Of a DNA stretch of 64,000 bases, positions 33,693 through 45,392 are shown in pieces. The stretch is taken from the NCBI GenBank assembly GCA_001466705.2, contig LATX02000123.1:372001-436000 (forward strand), read 5' to 3'. The notes beneath the pieces are model-generated. The model saw nothing but the letters and a program-made list of their open reading frames with translations, was not told the origin of the DNA and ran no database searches. Every line of letters starts with the position of its first letter. The stretch's first letter is position 1. Position numbers and translations under genes: made by a program. Origin of the DNA: Moniliophthora roreri (taxonomy: Eukaryota; Basidiomycota; Agaricomycetes; Agaricales; Marasmiaceae).

Positions 33693-36600
33693 TCATCTTC
33701 TGAAGGGATTGTTGCTGCTTGCACCTGTATGATGCGGTTCCATCCAATATGCACCCCGCATGACCGGAATATCGGTAGAGGTGTCAACAAGGAAGCCTTC
33801 GTGTGCTTCTGTTTTATGCTGGGGCTGTGAAGGGTATGATTCGACCTTGGACCCATCCGCACCTCCGAGTCCCGGTCTAACATCCCTGGCATACTTTTGC
33901 GCCTCCGTTGTCGGCTTCCTAAGAAGACCTGTGTGTAATGAGGAGTTGGAAGAGTACATCGAAGATCCGTAGGAGCTGATCGAGAACCTCGATACGTTCG
34001 GATTCAACAAAAGCGGTTTCTTCAGAGGTTGCTTCGTCTCCGGCGCGTTCCTCGGCATCCCAGTGATCTCCGAATACAACGAATTACCAGACAACCTGTT
34101 CAGATCCCGTGTGTGGCCATTGTCAAAGGTAGGGGGAGCTAGATGGTGGTGGTGATGGACGTGATAATCATGTAACGAAGGCTCTTTGGCTGATTTTGAC
34201 TTCTTCGACTTGGCGTCGCCGCGATCGTACTCGTATGCACCGATTAGTCCATCCATATCGAAGGAAGTATGCCCACTCTTCCGGTTCCTCTCCCTCTCAA
34301 TGGCTGCACCTGCACCGCCCTCTTCCACATCCCTAAACTCGCGAAGCTTGATATTGTCCGAAGTTATAGGCTGGGAGATAGGGTACACTCTTTGGCTAGG
34401 TTTGTGTCCAAAGAACCGTTCACCCCACCGGACCATCTTGTAACGCCACCCATCGCCGCCCATACCATCCAGTTTCTTGGCACGCGCAAATTGCTTGGTG
34501 GCGGCAGCTCTCTTTCTCCGCATCCTTCTCCTCCACCACATAACGATAACGAGAAAGATGAACGCGCAACCGAGAGCCATGAGAAGGATCTGCCACCACT
34601 CAAGTCTATTGCTAGATGTCTGATTAATGACAGTGGGATTGTCTAGACCAGTAATGGTAGGGAGAGGCGCCTCGGTGCCTGTGGGTGTAGGAGGCACTTG
34701 AACAAGGTTTGATAGACAGATGCCAAGTCCAGGAATAACAGTGGTATTGCTTGTACATCCCGCATCAACACACTGTCCACCTTTGAGAACTTGGTTTGGA
34801 TTGGAACACGAAAGACATGAGTTGGGACCCGAGCCATTGCAGCTTCCGCATGTGCTGTCACAGGCCTTGCAACCCCCATTGGTATCGAAGAACTGTCCTT
34901 TGCTGCAAGTTGGTAAGCAGCGGCCATTGTTTAGAACAGGGCGGTCTCGAGGGCAGCTTTGACATTGGTTGAAAGATGTTCCCGTACAGGTAGCACAGTC
35001 GGGATGGCAACTGGAGCATTGTCTGGTGCTAGGGTTCTGGAAGGTGCCTTGAGGACAAGTAGTCTCGCATTTGCCTTCTGGGGAAGCAAGAGCCGAGGAT
35101 GACGAACACGTAAGACAGAAGTTGGCTGAACCTGAACAGGAACTGCAAGACGAATCGCAAGCTGAGAACAAGAGTCAGTCTTGGCAGACAAGTAGAAGTG
35201 AAATGTGACATACCAGTACAGGTTACATTGTCCTTGGGATCGACGAATGTCCCTTGAGGACAACTTGACACGCACTTGCCTTGCGACAGGAACGAGCCGG
35301 GCAGACAACCAGTGCACTGCAGCTCGTTCACGGTCGAGGCTACACTGAAGTTCAGGATACGACAGGATGTGCATTTCGCGCCGCATGCTAATGGAGAAAT
35401 GTTAGCAATTTAGCAGCTACGGAAATGGATTCGGAAACGTACTGTCACAAAGCTTCTTATTGTTGTCCGCAATAAGGTTGGTACCCTGACAAACACCGTT
35501 GTTATCCGCAGCAATGCAGCCTCCATTGAACGAGTACGAGCCAGTAGCGCATACTACACAGTCATTGGAAGTGGGACCTCGACATTTTTGACAACTGGGA
35601 GAACAAGGCGTGCAGGTATTTCCGTTGGCGAAACTGCCGTCGGGACAAACAGTGCCGCTAGTCGTGGTGCTCTGCGTGGGATTACACTTGGTTTTATCAT
35701 TAGCATCCTGCGTGAAACCAGTTTGACAGGTCTGGCAGACACCGGTGCCGTCCGCACAAGCCGAACATCCCAACTGGCATGCTTGACAGTCACCAGTGGA
35801 AGTGAGGAAGAAACCGGCAGAACACTTGGCACATTGGGTACCATTGTCGGAGGTAGTCCAGCCGGGATTGCAAGTACACTGGCCTCCAGTGCTACACTGT
35901 CCGTTCTGGCAGTTACACGAAGAGGGGGCATTGGAGATGGTCGGTGTGAGACAGCGACCTGACCCATTGATCCCTTCGTCGCAAGACGTGCAGCCTTCTG
36001 GACACGGCTGGCAATTGGGACCAAAGAAACCCTTGGCGCAGGATTCACAAGACGAACCAGCAAAGCCTGCAGGACATGCGCAGATGCCTGACGGGGAGCA
36101 GACACCTGCACCGGCGCATGGGGGTGAACATGCTGATGACTGGATGTCGAGCAGGGATAATGATCCCGTGACCGGAAGTTGAGAAAAGTCTGGTACGGAA
36201 TCCCAGACGACGACGCGTTGTGCTTGCCCAATATCGAGTGCAACCCAAGTGTTAGAAGAGAGAGCCATAGATCCGGCCTGGATTGGGGTGGAGCTGTTGG
36301 AAAGGGGTGTGGTGGGCAATGCGGAGAAACCAGCAGATCCTCCATAAAGTGGTTGCGAATAAATAGCCAATCCCGGTGAAAGTTGTACGTTCAGTGGTAA
36401 ATTTCGTGATGATGAAGAGTTTTCGAAACCCGAAGAAGGTGATAACGATGCCGAAGATGATGTGAGCATGTCATGAAGGAGTTGAGGGTTTGTCGTCGCG
36501 GTGTATTGACCTGGAAGTAACAGTATGCTGGTCTGTGCGCCAGAGGAAGATATTGTCGTCCCGACTACAGATTGATCAGTAAAACTAGTCCCAAGTTCCG

Positions 36601-36736
36601 ACTATTTTTTCCACTTACTTGTTGTGTTTGAAGATCCCTGTAAACATTGTCCTGCAACGCAGACCACAGATGTTGATGAAGACTGAGCGACTACTGTCGC
36701 GATAAAAGCAAGTAAAGTGAGAAGTAAATCCAGCAT
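33693..36736 (-). CDS. Large Cys-rich (EGF/furin-like repeat) single-pass receptor-like protein
   Basis: Four exons (36619-36736, 35443-36564, 35214-35387, 33693-35161) total 2883 nt, 960 residues. The order is a signal peptide (MLDLLLTLLAFIATVVAQ), a Ser-rich ectodomain, then about 400 residues of tandem Cys-rich modules. These modules are CxxCxxC-type, EGF- and furin-like, for example GVCSPSGICACPAGFAG and CATCTGTSFNQCQSC. One transmembrane helix (WWQILLMALGCAFIFLVIVMW) and a basic stop-transfer follow. The cytosolic tail of about 220 residues has a His-run. The layout resembles growth-factor-receptor-like fungal surface proteins, but no kinase domain is present. The role is unknown; surface sensing or wall attachment is possible. 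All introns are 52-55 nt. Confidence 0.85.
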
Positions 36737-37250
36737 AATTCAACGAAAGTGGGGGAAATCGGAATGGTGGTGGTGGTAGAAAGTTAAGAGGCCAGCTTGC
36801 TTGAAAAGGGTACTCGTACGCGAGCTGTCCATTGTTCTCCAGAATACAATAAGGTTTCTAAGAACAAATGACAATGCGGAGTGGCTGTGCTAACTTGTTT
36901 GGCCATCATTCGGACGCCAAACAATGCCGTAATGTGCTCGGTAATAAAAACAAGGCATTTGTCCGACGCTTTGTTGCTCATGGGGACGTCGGTAATCCGC
37001 TTGAAATCCTCGCGAAAATCAGAAGAAATGCAGAGAAAATTTGCAACCGGCAGCGGACTCAAGAAACATGCCTTTGTCACTGGATGAGCGGGCTTAAGCG
37101 CCATGAGCGTTAAATATAAGCGCTTGAGCGCCAAATTAACAGAGGTTCGAACGAGCCTCGGCGAAGCGCGGAGTTGAGAAATGCAAGTCCTTTCATTTGC
37201 ATAGTACACAATAGCCCTTGGTAATATAATATCGAAGCCATGCCTACAGG
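36737..37250. other. Intergenic region, nothing recognised
   Basis: Promoter side of the Cys-rich gene and 3' flank of hydrolase 2. A small palindromic tract built on gagcgc/gcgctt occurs at 37086-37135. It is not a tRNA. Confidence 0.4.
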
Positions 37251-38511
37251 TCAAGCTGCTTTCATTCCGGCTGCCATCTTTTGCATGAGAGTCTTCGGAG
37301 CCTCCCAGTGAGCCTTAAAAACTAATAAGTCATTGAATCATCGCATCACACAATTCAACTTACAAAGTGATTCCCGCCCTCGATCCAGTAAAGTCGCATG
37401 GGTCGCGCTGGCTTGCCTTCAGCGACAGTTACATCGTGTATCCTCTTGGTCTCGACTGGACCCCATAGGCATTGCCAGTTGGACCTGTCCCCAACTACAA
37501 GAGTAATCTTGAGATCAGGGAAGTAGCTCTTGATATACTTTTCATCATAGAAGGTCCTCCTCGTCATATCTCTCAGCGTGTCCTGCATTGGCGAAACATA
37601 CCTACACTTCTATCAGCAACAGATAAATTGATCCGAATGATAACTCACATCCGCAACTCTGAACGTACGGCAGCATCCTGGGTGTAATACCTTCCGAATT
37701 CCTCAGGAGTCCACTTCGTTGCGGTGACCTCATCTGTACGAGTTCGGATATCCATATCGCTGAGCTTGCCCGACAAAGCGTTCGGGTGATCATAGAATGA
37801 GCTTACCCAGAAACCAAAGTTCTGGTACAGCTCTTCTGGAGTCTTGCAGTTCGGATCCGTCCAGGGATCGTATGTCTTTTCGCCCTCGGGAACTATGTAG
37901 CCAAAGCAGAGGTGCGGCGAGTCTGGGAGTCGTTCATTAGTGGTCACATTCTCTATGAATGCCACCACAAAACTCACCATCAAGAATGAGATCCTTCACG
38001 TATTCCTTCAAGTGGTTGTGCAACTCAGGTGAGATGATGTTTGGGTCAGAAAAGAGTGCCATAGCGGTTGCGGTACCCATGGACCATCCCATGACGGCAA
38101 CTCCTCCCGCTTTGCGGTCGGGAGTCGCCTTTGGAATCTTCTCCTTCTCAATGAACTGCTTAATGAAATCGGCGACCTGAACACCCGATCTATCGATGAA
38201 GACCTTTTTGCCCTGGTTCAACTCCTCCAATTCTTCATCGGTATATTTGGTTGATCCAGGATAGTCACGTCGATTCCAGATGAGGACACGTAGATTCAAT
38301 TCGTGGGCGTAGTCGTGCAATCTCTCGAAACCATCTAGTCTAATGTCAGCTCGTAACCTCATTATGCCCCCGAGATCCACTCACGTCCATTGAAAGCACT
38401 ACCGTGAAGAACGAGAAGTGTCGTGTAATCGGTAGAGTTTGGAGGGGCACCGCTGTCGGTGAAGAAGATTTCGATGCCATCAGATAGAGTGTAGGTGTGT
38501 GGGGTAAACAT
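37251..38511 (-). CDS. Alpha/beta hydrolase, no signal peptide (paralog 2)
   Basis: Five exons (38385-38511, 37978-38334, 37649-37922, 37364-37601, 37251-37313) total 1059 nt, 352 residues. Intron positions and phases equal those of the hydrolase at 7905-9224. It keeps LVLHGSAFNG, the GWSMG nucleophile elbow (about 38075-38090), WVSSFYDHP and a C-terminal GGNHF. It starts MFTPHTYTLSDG, so the roughly 20-residue signal peptide of paralog 1 is absent and the enzyme should be intracellular. Exons 3 and 4 have exactly the same length in both paralogs (274 and 238 nt). Substrate unknown. Confidence 0.85.
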
Positions 38512-39563
38512 GACTTGGTTTTGAGCGTGAGGTCGAGGAATGTAGAATGAGGGTGTCCATTCTCGAGTGGTGCTTATCTAGTAAAGAAACACAAGGGAAG
38601 ATTCTGGATGCGATGCTGGCATCTGATACAGACAATTGCTTGTCACCTATTCACAAGATCGGGGAGCGCGCTTTGGAGAGTGGCCGAGCCAGGTTGGTTC
38701 GGCATTACAGACTTTCTCACGCTCATAATGCACCATGGTGATGAGTATCATATGGTCATGGTGATTTCCGTGCCACGTTCTTCATTAGGTCTAACAATGA
38801 TTTGTGATAGCATCACTAGTCATGACCCAAAATAAGAGGCCATCTTTCCAGAGCAAATGTCACCAGGTCCGTATGGGTGTACCGAACTGACAAGCGACCG
38901 TGGTGAGCAACTTTCACCGGGTGTCTTTGATGAGTGTTCTGTTCAACATCAGTTTTCCAGAAAACTAGACCTGATTGGCGCCGCAGGCAATAGATTTGGT
39001 TCGCCCGTTGACAGTCATGTTCAGTCTAGACTGAGGCGGGAGAACCTGATGGCTCGATGTATTTGATTACAGGCTTTAGAACTTAGGAGGATTAACACAT
39101 TGATAGTGACAGGTCAATGATGATCTTTACACTTCTGATATGCAAACATGCAGATCATAATAGAGACAAGTCTTCGAGTGCGCAGGCAGGTATTACTGTG
39201 ACCTGGTTCGATTGAGGAGCTGTTTTCGACGAACATTGCGCTATGAATGTTGCCACGTTGGGTCAGGCTGTGTAGTATCAACGCCCGACAAGACCGCGTA
39301 AGGTAAGCCAAGTGTTTCGAATAGGTTTGATCGAGCCTATTGAATTCAAGATCGCCACATGTCCGAGTGTGGGTCACAGGTGAGTCGTTCATCTTTCTGT
39401 ACCCATCGGGGTCACGGAAATATTTGAATTAGCTGTTGCTTAGATCCGGACGTCGCAAGCAAACTCGAAACTCAGCAAGCTGCAGACGACATAAGAGGGG
39501 AGAAATTACGTCTCGGACGGAGGTCATATAAAAAAGACGGATGTAACTCTACAGTGCAGAAGA
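38512..39563. other. 1-kb intergenic region, nothing recognised
   Basis: Upstream of hydrolase 2 and downstream of MFS copy 2. Short open frames at plus 38857-39066 and minus 39114-39392 have no motif. Confidence 0.4.
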
Positions 39564-41573
39564 TTAAGGGGAAACTGGTTTCTTCTCATCACCTTCTACA
39601 TCCGCAATGGGAACGTTTTGCTTCACCGGTGGAACAGTATTCCGCATGAAAATCAGAATACAGACCGTGTCCACGGCAAGCAATGCAAACAAGAACCAAA
39701 GTCCTGCAGCTCTCCCTTCCCATGCAGTCGGTCCTCCGTGTGTCGAGTCCACACTCGTCTGAATCGAAGTCACAATAGCAGTACCAGCCGCACAACCAAC
39801 CTGCAAGAAAGAGTTGAAGATCGATCCCACAACACCAGCTTTCTCAGGTGGTGTAACAGCAAACACCGCAATGCTACCAGTAAAAACCGTTAGCATACAT
39901 GACCAATGTCTTTGTAGCATACTCACTTGACTGTGGCAAAGATAATCGTCATCCCTGAAGTTCCAAGAGCGAATCCAGGGAATGCAAATCTCCAGTAGTG
40001 TTGAGGAGAATCTGCGAATGGAAGAAGCAGCGTCCCGGCAATACCAATCACTTGTCCTGCCAGGATGACCCATTTCAAAGGCAGCTTCTGTTGCATGATG
40101 CCTGCAATTGCCGTCACAGGGAAGCCCAACAGACCTAACGGCAGGCTGGACACCATTCAGTTCAAATTAGAATACCAACTGTTTACTATTAGCACTCACA
40201 AGCGAAGCGCAACAATAATAGGCGACCACCCATATACATTTTGCCATATCCACGAAAAGAGCAGCTGAACAGATCCCCACCAGTTGAAGGGCATCGTCGC
40301 ACCGCAAATCACAAGGACAGCAAAGTTTGGATACTTCCACACATTCGGAGGTCTGTCAACCAAGTCAGACTAAGATACAATGACAGCAGACTAAACGCAG
40401 TCACGACTTACATTGCAGCCATGTCCTCTGGCAAACGTGCCTCCCAAAAGAAGAATCCTGCGATCAGGAATAAAGAAATAATAAGCGGAGCAAGGCAACG
40501 TGCTGTATTCCATCCAATCACTGATCCTGTAGTGACACCGAAGATGAACAGGATAAGGCCAGCTGCAAAGGATCTTGTCAGATGATGTATCACACAACAT
40601 CGTTCATGCCTACCAGTGAGTATAGTGACTCCAAAGAGATCAAGTCGTTGGAACCGTTTTGCCTTCTCGATCGCCGAAACGTGCTGACGGCGAGGCGACG
40701 GTGTCAAGATGGCCACACCCAAAAAGATAACGGCGGCAATCATGGCGAATGAATAGAATACCCAGGGCCAAGTAGAAATAGTCACAATCATAGCGCCGAG
40801 AAGTAAACCGATGACTGGAGACAAACACAATGAATGAACAATAAGTTGACGAGCAGGCTCGGATCTTGCGCACCATTCCCAATGGCTGCACTTGCAGAGA
40901 ACAGTGCGACAGCTTTCGATTGCGAAGCTGGATCTGGGAACATGTGGATGATGATGTACAGTGCGGAGGGAACAGTCAAAGATGCACCTAAGCAAGAAGT
41001 TAGCGCGTTCGGCGTTCGGGAAGAAGACAAATACTGACCGACGCCCATCAATGCTCGAAGAACAATGAGTGGGACTTGTTGGCGTACGAAACCGGCTCCC
41101 AAAGAGAAGCCAGCCATGGCCAGAGCGCCACTAAGAAAAACAATCTCTGTAACAATGGCATTAGTATACGGAACACTTGTTTGAACAGTGAAACTTGAAG
41201 GATTACTTGGATTATACAAATCACTGATCCGACCACACTGCATTCAACAGTCATTAGTCTCGAGGTGCGCACTTTGAGAAGAGTTAACACTCACAACGAG
41301 AAGAAGAGAGGCAAAAGTCAGCTGGTAGCCACTGATCAACCATACCGAGTCGCTGTTCGTGATGTTCAGCTCAACCGCAATGGGAGGGATAGCGGCAAAC
41401 AGAGCGGAGTTAGCATAGGTATCCAAGAATTGGGCGAGACATAAGAAGATGAGGAGAACAACCTTCTGAGCTCCTGGAAGAATCGACAAAGACTTGTAGC
41501 CATCCAGAGTGGGAGGTGATTCAATCGAAAGCTCCTCCTGTGACCTTTTGGGGGTAGAATCTGTACTAGTCAT
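39564..41573 (-). CDS. MFS multidrug/metabolite exporter, DHA2-like (copy 2)
   Basis: Inverted copy of the exporter at 26374-28371, same exon plan. The N-terminus differs at a few residues (MTSTDSTPKRSQEELSIES versus MSSTDSTPKRSQEELSVES), and the C-terminus ends PIADVEGDEKKPVSP instead of PVTDVESDEKMVS. The DHA2 motif LAQFLDTYANSALFAAIPPI is intact. The introns near 40367-40412 and 40150-40200 match copy 1 throughout as read by eye, while the first three introns and the last are clearly diverged. It is divergent from DUF6534 copy D at 42317. Confidence 0.9.
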
Positions 41574-42316
41574 GGTGTTGCAGAGAAACTAATCTGCGAG
41601 ATGGCCCTCCTAGTATATCAACTTGTACACGGAACAGACGGGCATTTGGTACGAGATTGATTGACAAGGTTTAAGCTTCTAGCTGAGACGAACTGACCGG
41701 CTCACTTCGTTTAAGTTCATTGACATATATTTTTTTTCTTTTTTTTCTTTTTTTTTTTTTTTTCAGGAGCAATCAGAACAGAACGTCTTCCCCCGAGGAC
41801 GCCTCTGAGAAAGTGCGCTAAGTGCGAGGCGGTCGTAACTGTGACGGTACCGGAAGCTGCCGCGTAAAATCCGTGGGAAGATCGAATGATGGTGATGCGG
41901 TGGCGTGATTTTATACACGTCACAACTTGAACATGATCATGAGCTCGGAACAAGTTGCATATAAAAGCTATCTTTGATTTGGACGGTGACAGAGTAATGG
42001 TTTGATAGCGCTTTCTAATCATTTTGCGATCTGACCTTAGCACGCATATGGTATCTCTGATTGGGTCAACATCATATTCTCCGCCGTACCTGTAACATGA
42101 CGGTGATTGAAGGCGATGGACAGATCACTATCCCAATGCGAAGACATTTAGTTCTACTCAGGTACCAATATTGCATTATCATCAGGTTTTTGTTGCTAAT
42201 ACGCAATGTATTCAACATAAAACACGATATCTCGCGTCGGTCTTATTTGTTCCCTGGTGCACGACCCTTCTGTCCCAGACGATCCCAAGTCCCGTTCAGC
42301 GCCGCACCTATCGACC
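41574..42316. promoter_or_regulatory. Divergent promoter region, MFS-2 / DUF6534-D
   Basis: 743 bases between divergent starts, counterpart of 25556-26373. Contains a T-rich run at about 41730-41763 (interrupted by two C). No gene recognised. Confidence 0.45.
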
Positions 42317-44541
42317 ATGCCTTCCGCGCCGACATTCACAGAGACATGGGGGTGCCAGATGATCGCTTACATATTTGACATCTTGTAAGTCCTCGTCTTC
42401 GGTGACATTCAGGGTCGTAACAATGCTCATCTCACCGCCAGGTTATACGGCGTAACACTGGTGAATAATGAGCACGCACACATCAACTTCCTGACCTTTT
42501 AACGCCTGTCAAGATTCTCGTTGCACAGTACTTCTATCGACGAGAGAGTGGTGATGGGATTTTCACGAAAGTCACGGTATGTCCTTTCGGGCAGTGTTAG
42601 GTATAGCGGGCTTATTGTATCAACAGGTTGGAGCCTTGTTGTGAGTATCGCTGCACTGCTTGTTCGCTGCATTCTTAGACATTCGCAAGCTTTTTCTCTA
42701 CGCTCCACACCGCTTTCCTGAGTCACCAGATATACACCGATTACGTGCAGTGGTTTGATAAACCCGACTTATTGAACATAATTCCATTGTGAGTGCTCCT
42801 TTCATGGCATAATTCACTTGCTCATTTAGTATCCATTGTCACAGCTCCGCCTCGGTACGCAGCCATCGCATTGATCGTGCCGAACTTGACCTCATTCTCA
42901 AATTTAGACGATGCTTCTTGCTATAGTAAGTATTCTCTTCACTGCAATGAAGTTTGATGGTTAACGACGACTACGCCGGCTAGTATTTGACCGCATTCAC
43001 TGCTCAGATGTAAGTCATGTTCTATCGAGGGGACTAAGCGAGTATGAACACCCTTTTCAGCTTCTTTGCCAGTCGGATCTGGTTGTGTAAGTTATCACAC
43101 ACTTGACGTGTGCCTCTCTATTCTGATCTCAAGAATGCAGTGTCGAAGAGTACTGGTCAGAAGATACTATGTTGCTCACCAGTAGTAAGTACCATAAGCA
43201 AAGTCGCTACCGCATTGTATTGAATGAGGGAAAATAGGTGCTTTTGGCTGTCCTGCAAATTTGTGAGCTTTTTTCTTCTTCTCAATCTCCGCTATTCATC
43301 AGCAATTCATTCGAAATAGCATTTGGTATCGGTCAGTAAACTCCTTGTCATTGAAGTTGCATAAAATCTCACATCCATCCAGCCCAGACCGTGCTAGTGT
43401 GGGTTCGTTTCTTTTGTTTCCATCGAACAATCTCTCATCATCTGCTCAGTATCAAGACAGCCGTCTTCAGTAGATTGGAAACCACTGCAGTGAGTTTCTT
43501 TCACACCCTGCTATCGTGTTTATACTCAACTGTTCATTGAAAGAGGATCACGTCGACCCAAGCAGGTAATAAGAACGAACTGTTCATTCGACGCGTCCTT
43601 CTCATGGGATATTGCGACAGGTACATGCGCGGCATGCGACATCATGATCACACTCGTATTGTGTTTCCAGTTAGAGCAAGCCCGTTCAGGTAGCCGCAGG
43701 TACATACTTTCCTCACCAGTCGCAGTGCGGTACCTGATCTCAGTCCTTTGAAGGACCAACTCTGCCGTTGACAAGCTGATTCTGTATGCCATCAATCGTG
43801 GAGCGGCGACCAGGCATGTTTCGACTCCTTTACCCTCTCAGCCGTATTTTCTGATGCACTTCACCAGCACCGCTGCTTTGGTACAGCTCATCTTGGTGCG
43901 TAGGTTTAATACGTCCCTGTTATTTGGACCTCACGAACCGTCACTACAGTTCGTCGTGAAGCCGGGAACGTTCATATTGTAAGGGAAAGATCACGATCCT
44001 TTTCAACTTTCGTTGACGTGATATAGTATGATTTTCCTCCTGCCGAGCTGTCACCGTAAGTCTTTCCTAGATTGATGAACAGACGAAGATCACTCACGCT
44101 CAACATTAACAGTCTATGTAATCTCGGTAGTTAGCATGTCAGTGACGGTGATACCACCACCGTGCTCCGCTCCAATGCTGATCCTGTGTTTACAGGTTGA
44201 TAACACGAGATGCCATACGTAACAAACTTAGGGAGGCGCCGGAAACGGGGAGTAGCTTCCAGCTAGAGAGCATGCGTAGTGGACGCAGTGGAGCGGGACG
44301 CGACGCCGTCAACAGAAGTCACCAATCTGTGAGTATGACGACGATGTCTCTGTCTATTGCTGATATCTCTGGCAGAGCCAGAGCCCGGGCGTGAGTGTTG
44401 TTACGTGGACATCAATGCATCGCGACGACAACGAAGTTTTGGATGTCAGTAAGGCTGAAGCAGGTCAAGTCGGTCGCGGGTACGTTCGATTCGTCAGAAA
44501 TTTGTAAAGTTGCTGACTGAAATGATTATTCCAGTCTTTGA
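42317..44541 (+). CDS. DUF6534-type multi-pass membrane protein (copy D)
   Basis: Starts MPSAPTFTETWGCQMIAY and continues over many small exons: LYGVTL, ILVAQYFYRRESGDGIFTK, FLSHQIYTDYVQWFDKP, and NSAVDKLILYAINRGAAT. FVVKPGTFI, LYVISVVSM and the tail TRDAIRNKLREAPETGSS follow, then GVSVVTWTSMHRDDNE. The last intron is followed by a two-codon exon ending in a TGA at 44539-44541. It is the inverted counterpart of copy B. Both stand divergent to an MFS gene, but B and D differ far more than the two MFS genes do. Function unknown. Confidence 0.72.
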
Positions 44542-45392
44542 ACGAACTTTGATTTAAATTTATTTTGATGAATTCGTCTTCCTTTTCATCTGTGCATATA
44601 CTAAGTAGTAGTATTATTTACGATGCCATTTTCTCAAAACGAATAACGTGTTGCATATCTCTTTGTTTGCCATGTGGTTTGACCCAACTACATTCCTCAT
44701 CTCGGCCGAACGCTTCCGATTAAGATTCTTCAGCTAAAACGCCATTTCATTCTGCGAAGGGTGTTCCTCGGGTCGAATCTTGAATGTTCCCAGTACCAAT
44801 CGTCGGTCCTCGGTCCGATTCCCACCGAGGCAAGCGAAAATAGGAATGCAGCTGACAGCCTGAAAAACCGACAGAGCACCCCCAGGAGCAAACCCGTGTA
44901 GAATTCCGCAGACGATGCTCAAGTTACTGTACAGAATATCGATCTCACTTGATCTCGTCATGCATGCTTCAGGCATGTTTAGCATCATACGCCGCGATGG
45001 TGACAATCCCAAAGGATATTTATGGGTTACTCGGGTTGTATCACAAACTGGTCAAAGGGTTAAACCGTGAAGAATGGTTCGGATACGAAGCAAATCTCAC
45101 TATTTGAGCTTTCGCGTCGAGCAGACCTGTGGACCACTATGGTACCCTGTACTTTGTATTGATTGGTAACGGGTTCTTGGTATTGGCAAGAACTAGTTGG
45201 ATATGATTTCAGTTTTACCAGACCCCAGCGGATTTGACTGTCATATTGTAATTTCTGTAAAGAGTACCGTATCGATGTCGTGAGGTGATAGTCGAAGAAC
45301 AAGACGCGACAAACCGAGGTCCTGAGTCATGCGACATCGGCTGTGACGCTCCCTCTTACACACTTACTACTTCCATCGTCAGTGGCACAGAC
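44542..45392. other. Intergenic region with one doubtful minus-strand open frame
   Basis: Between DUF6534-D and the CHFR-like gene. A minus-strand frame ending at 44734 could give about 84 residues from an internal ATG, with no recognised motif. Otherwise empty; it should contain the promoter of the next gene. Confidence 0.4.

Noticed and set aside
37081..37180. tRNA-like sequence with ggttcgaacg
   Set aside because: No five-pair T stem, acceptor stem or anticodon arm can be formed around it.
39589..39795. Short Cys-rich frame within the MFS genes
   Set aside because: It is an out-of-frame reading of the last MFS exon and occurs in both copies for that reason.
41730..41763. Poly-A tail of an inserted retroelement
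   Set aside because: No target-site duplication or element body was seen; it is an interrupted T-rich run in a divergent promoter.
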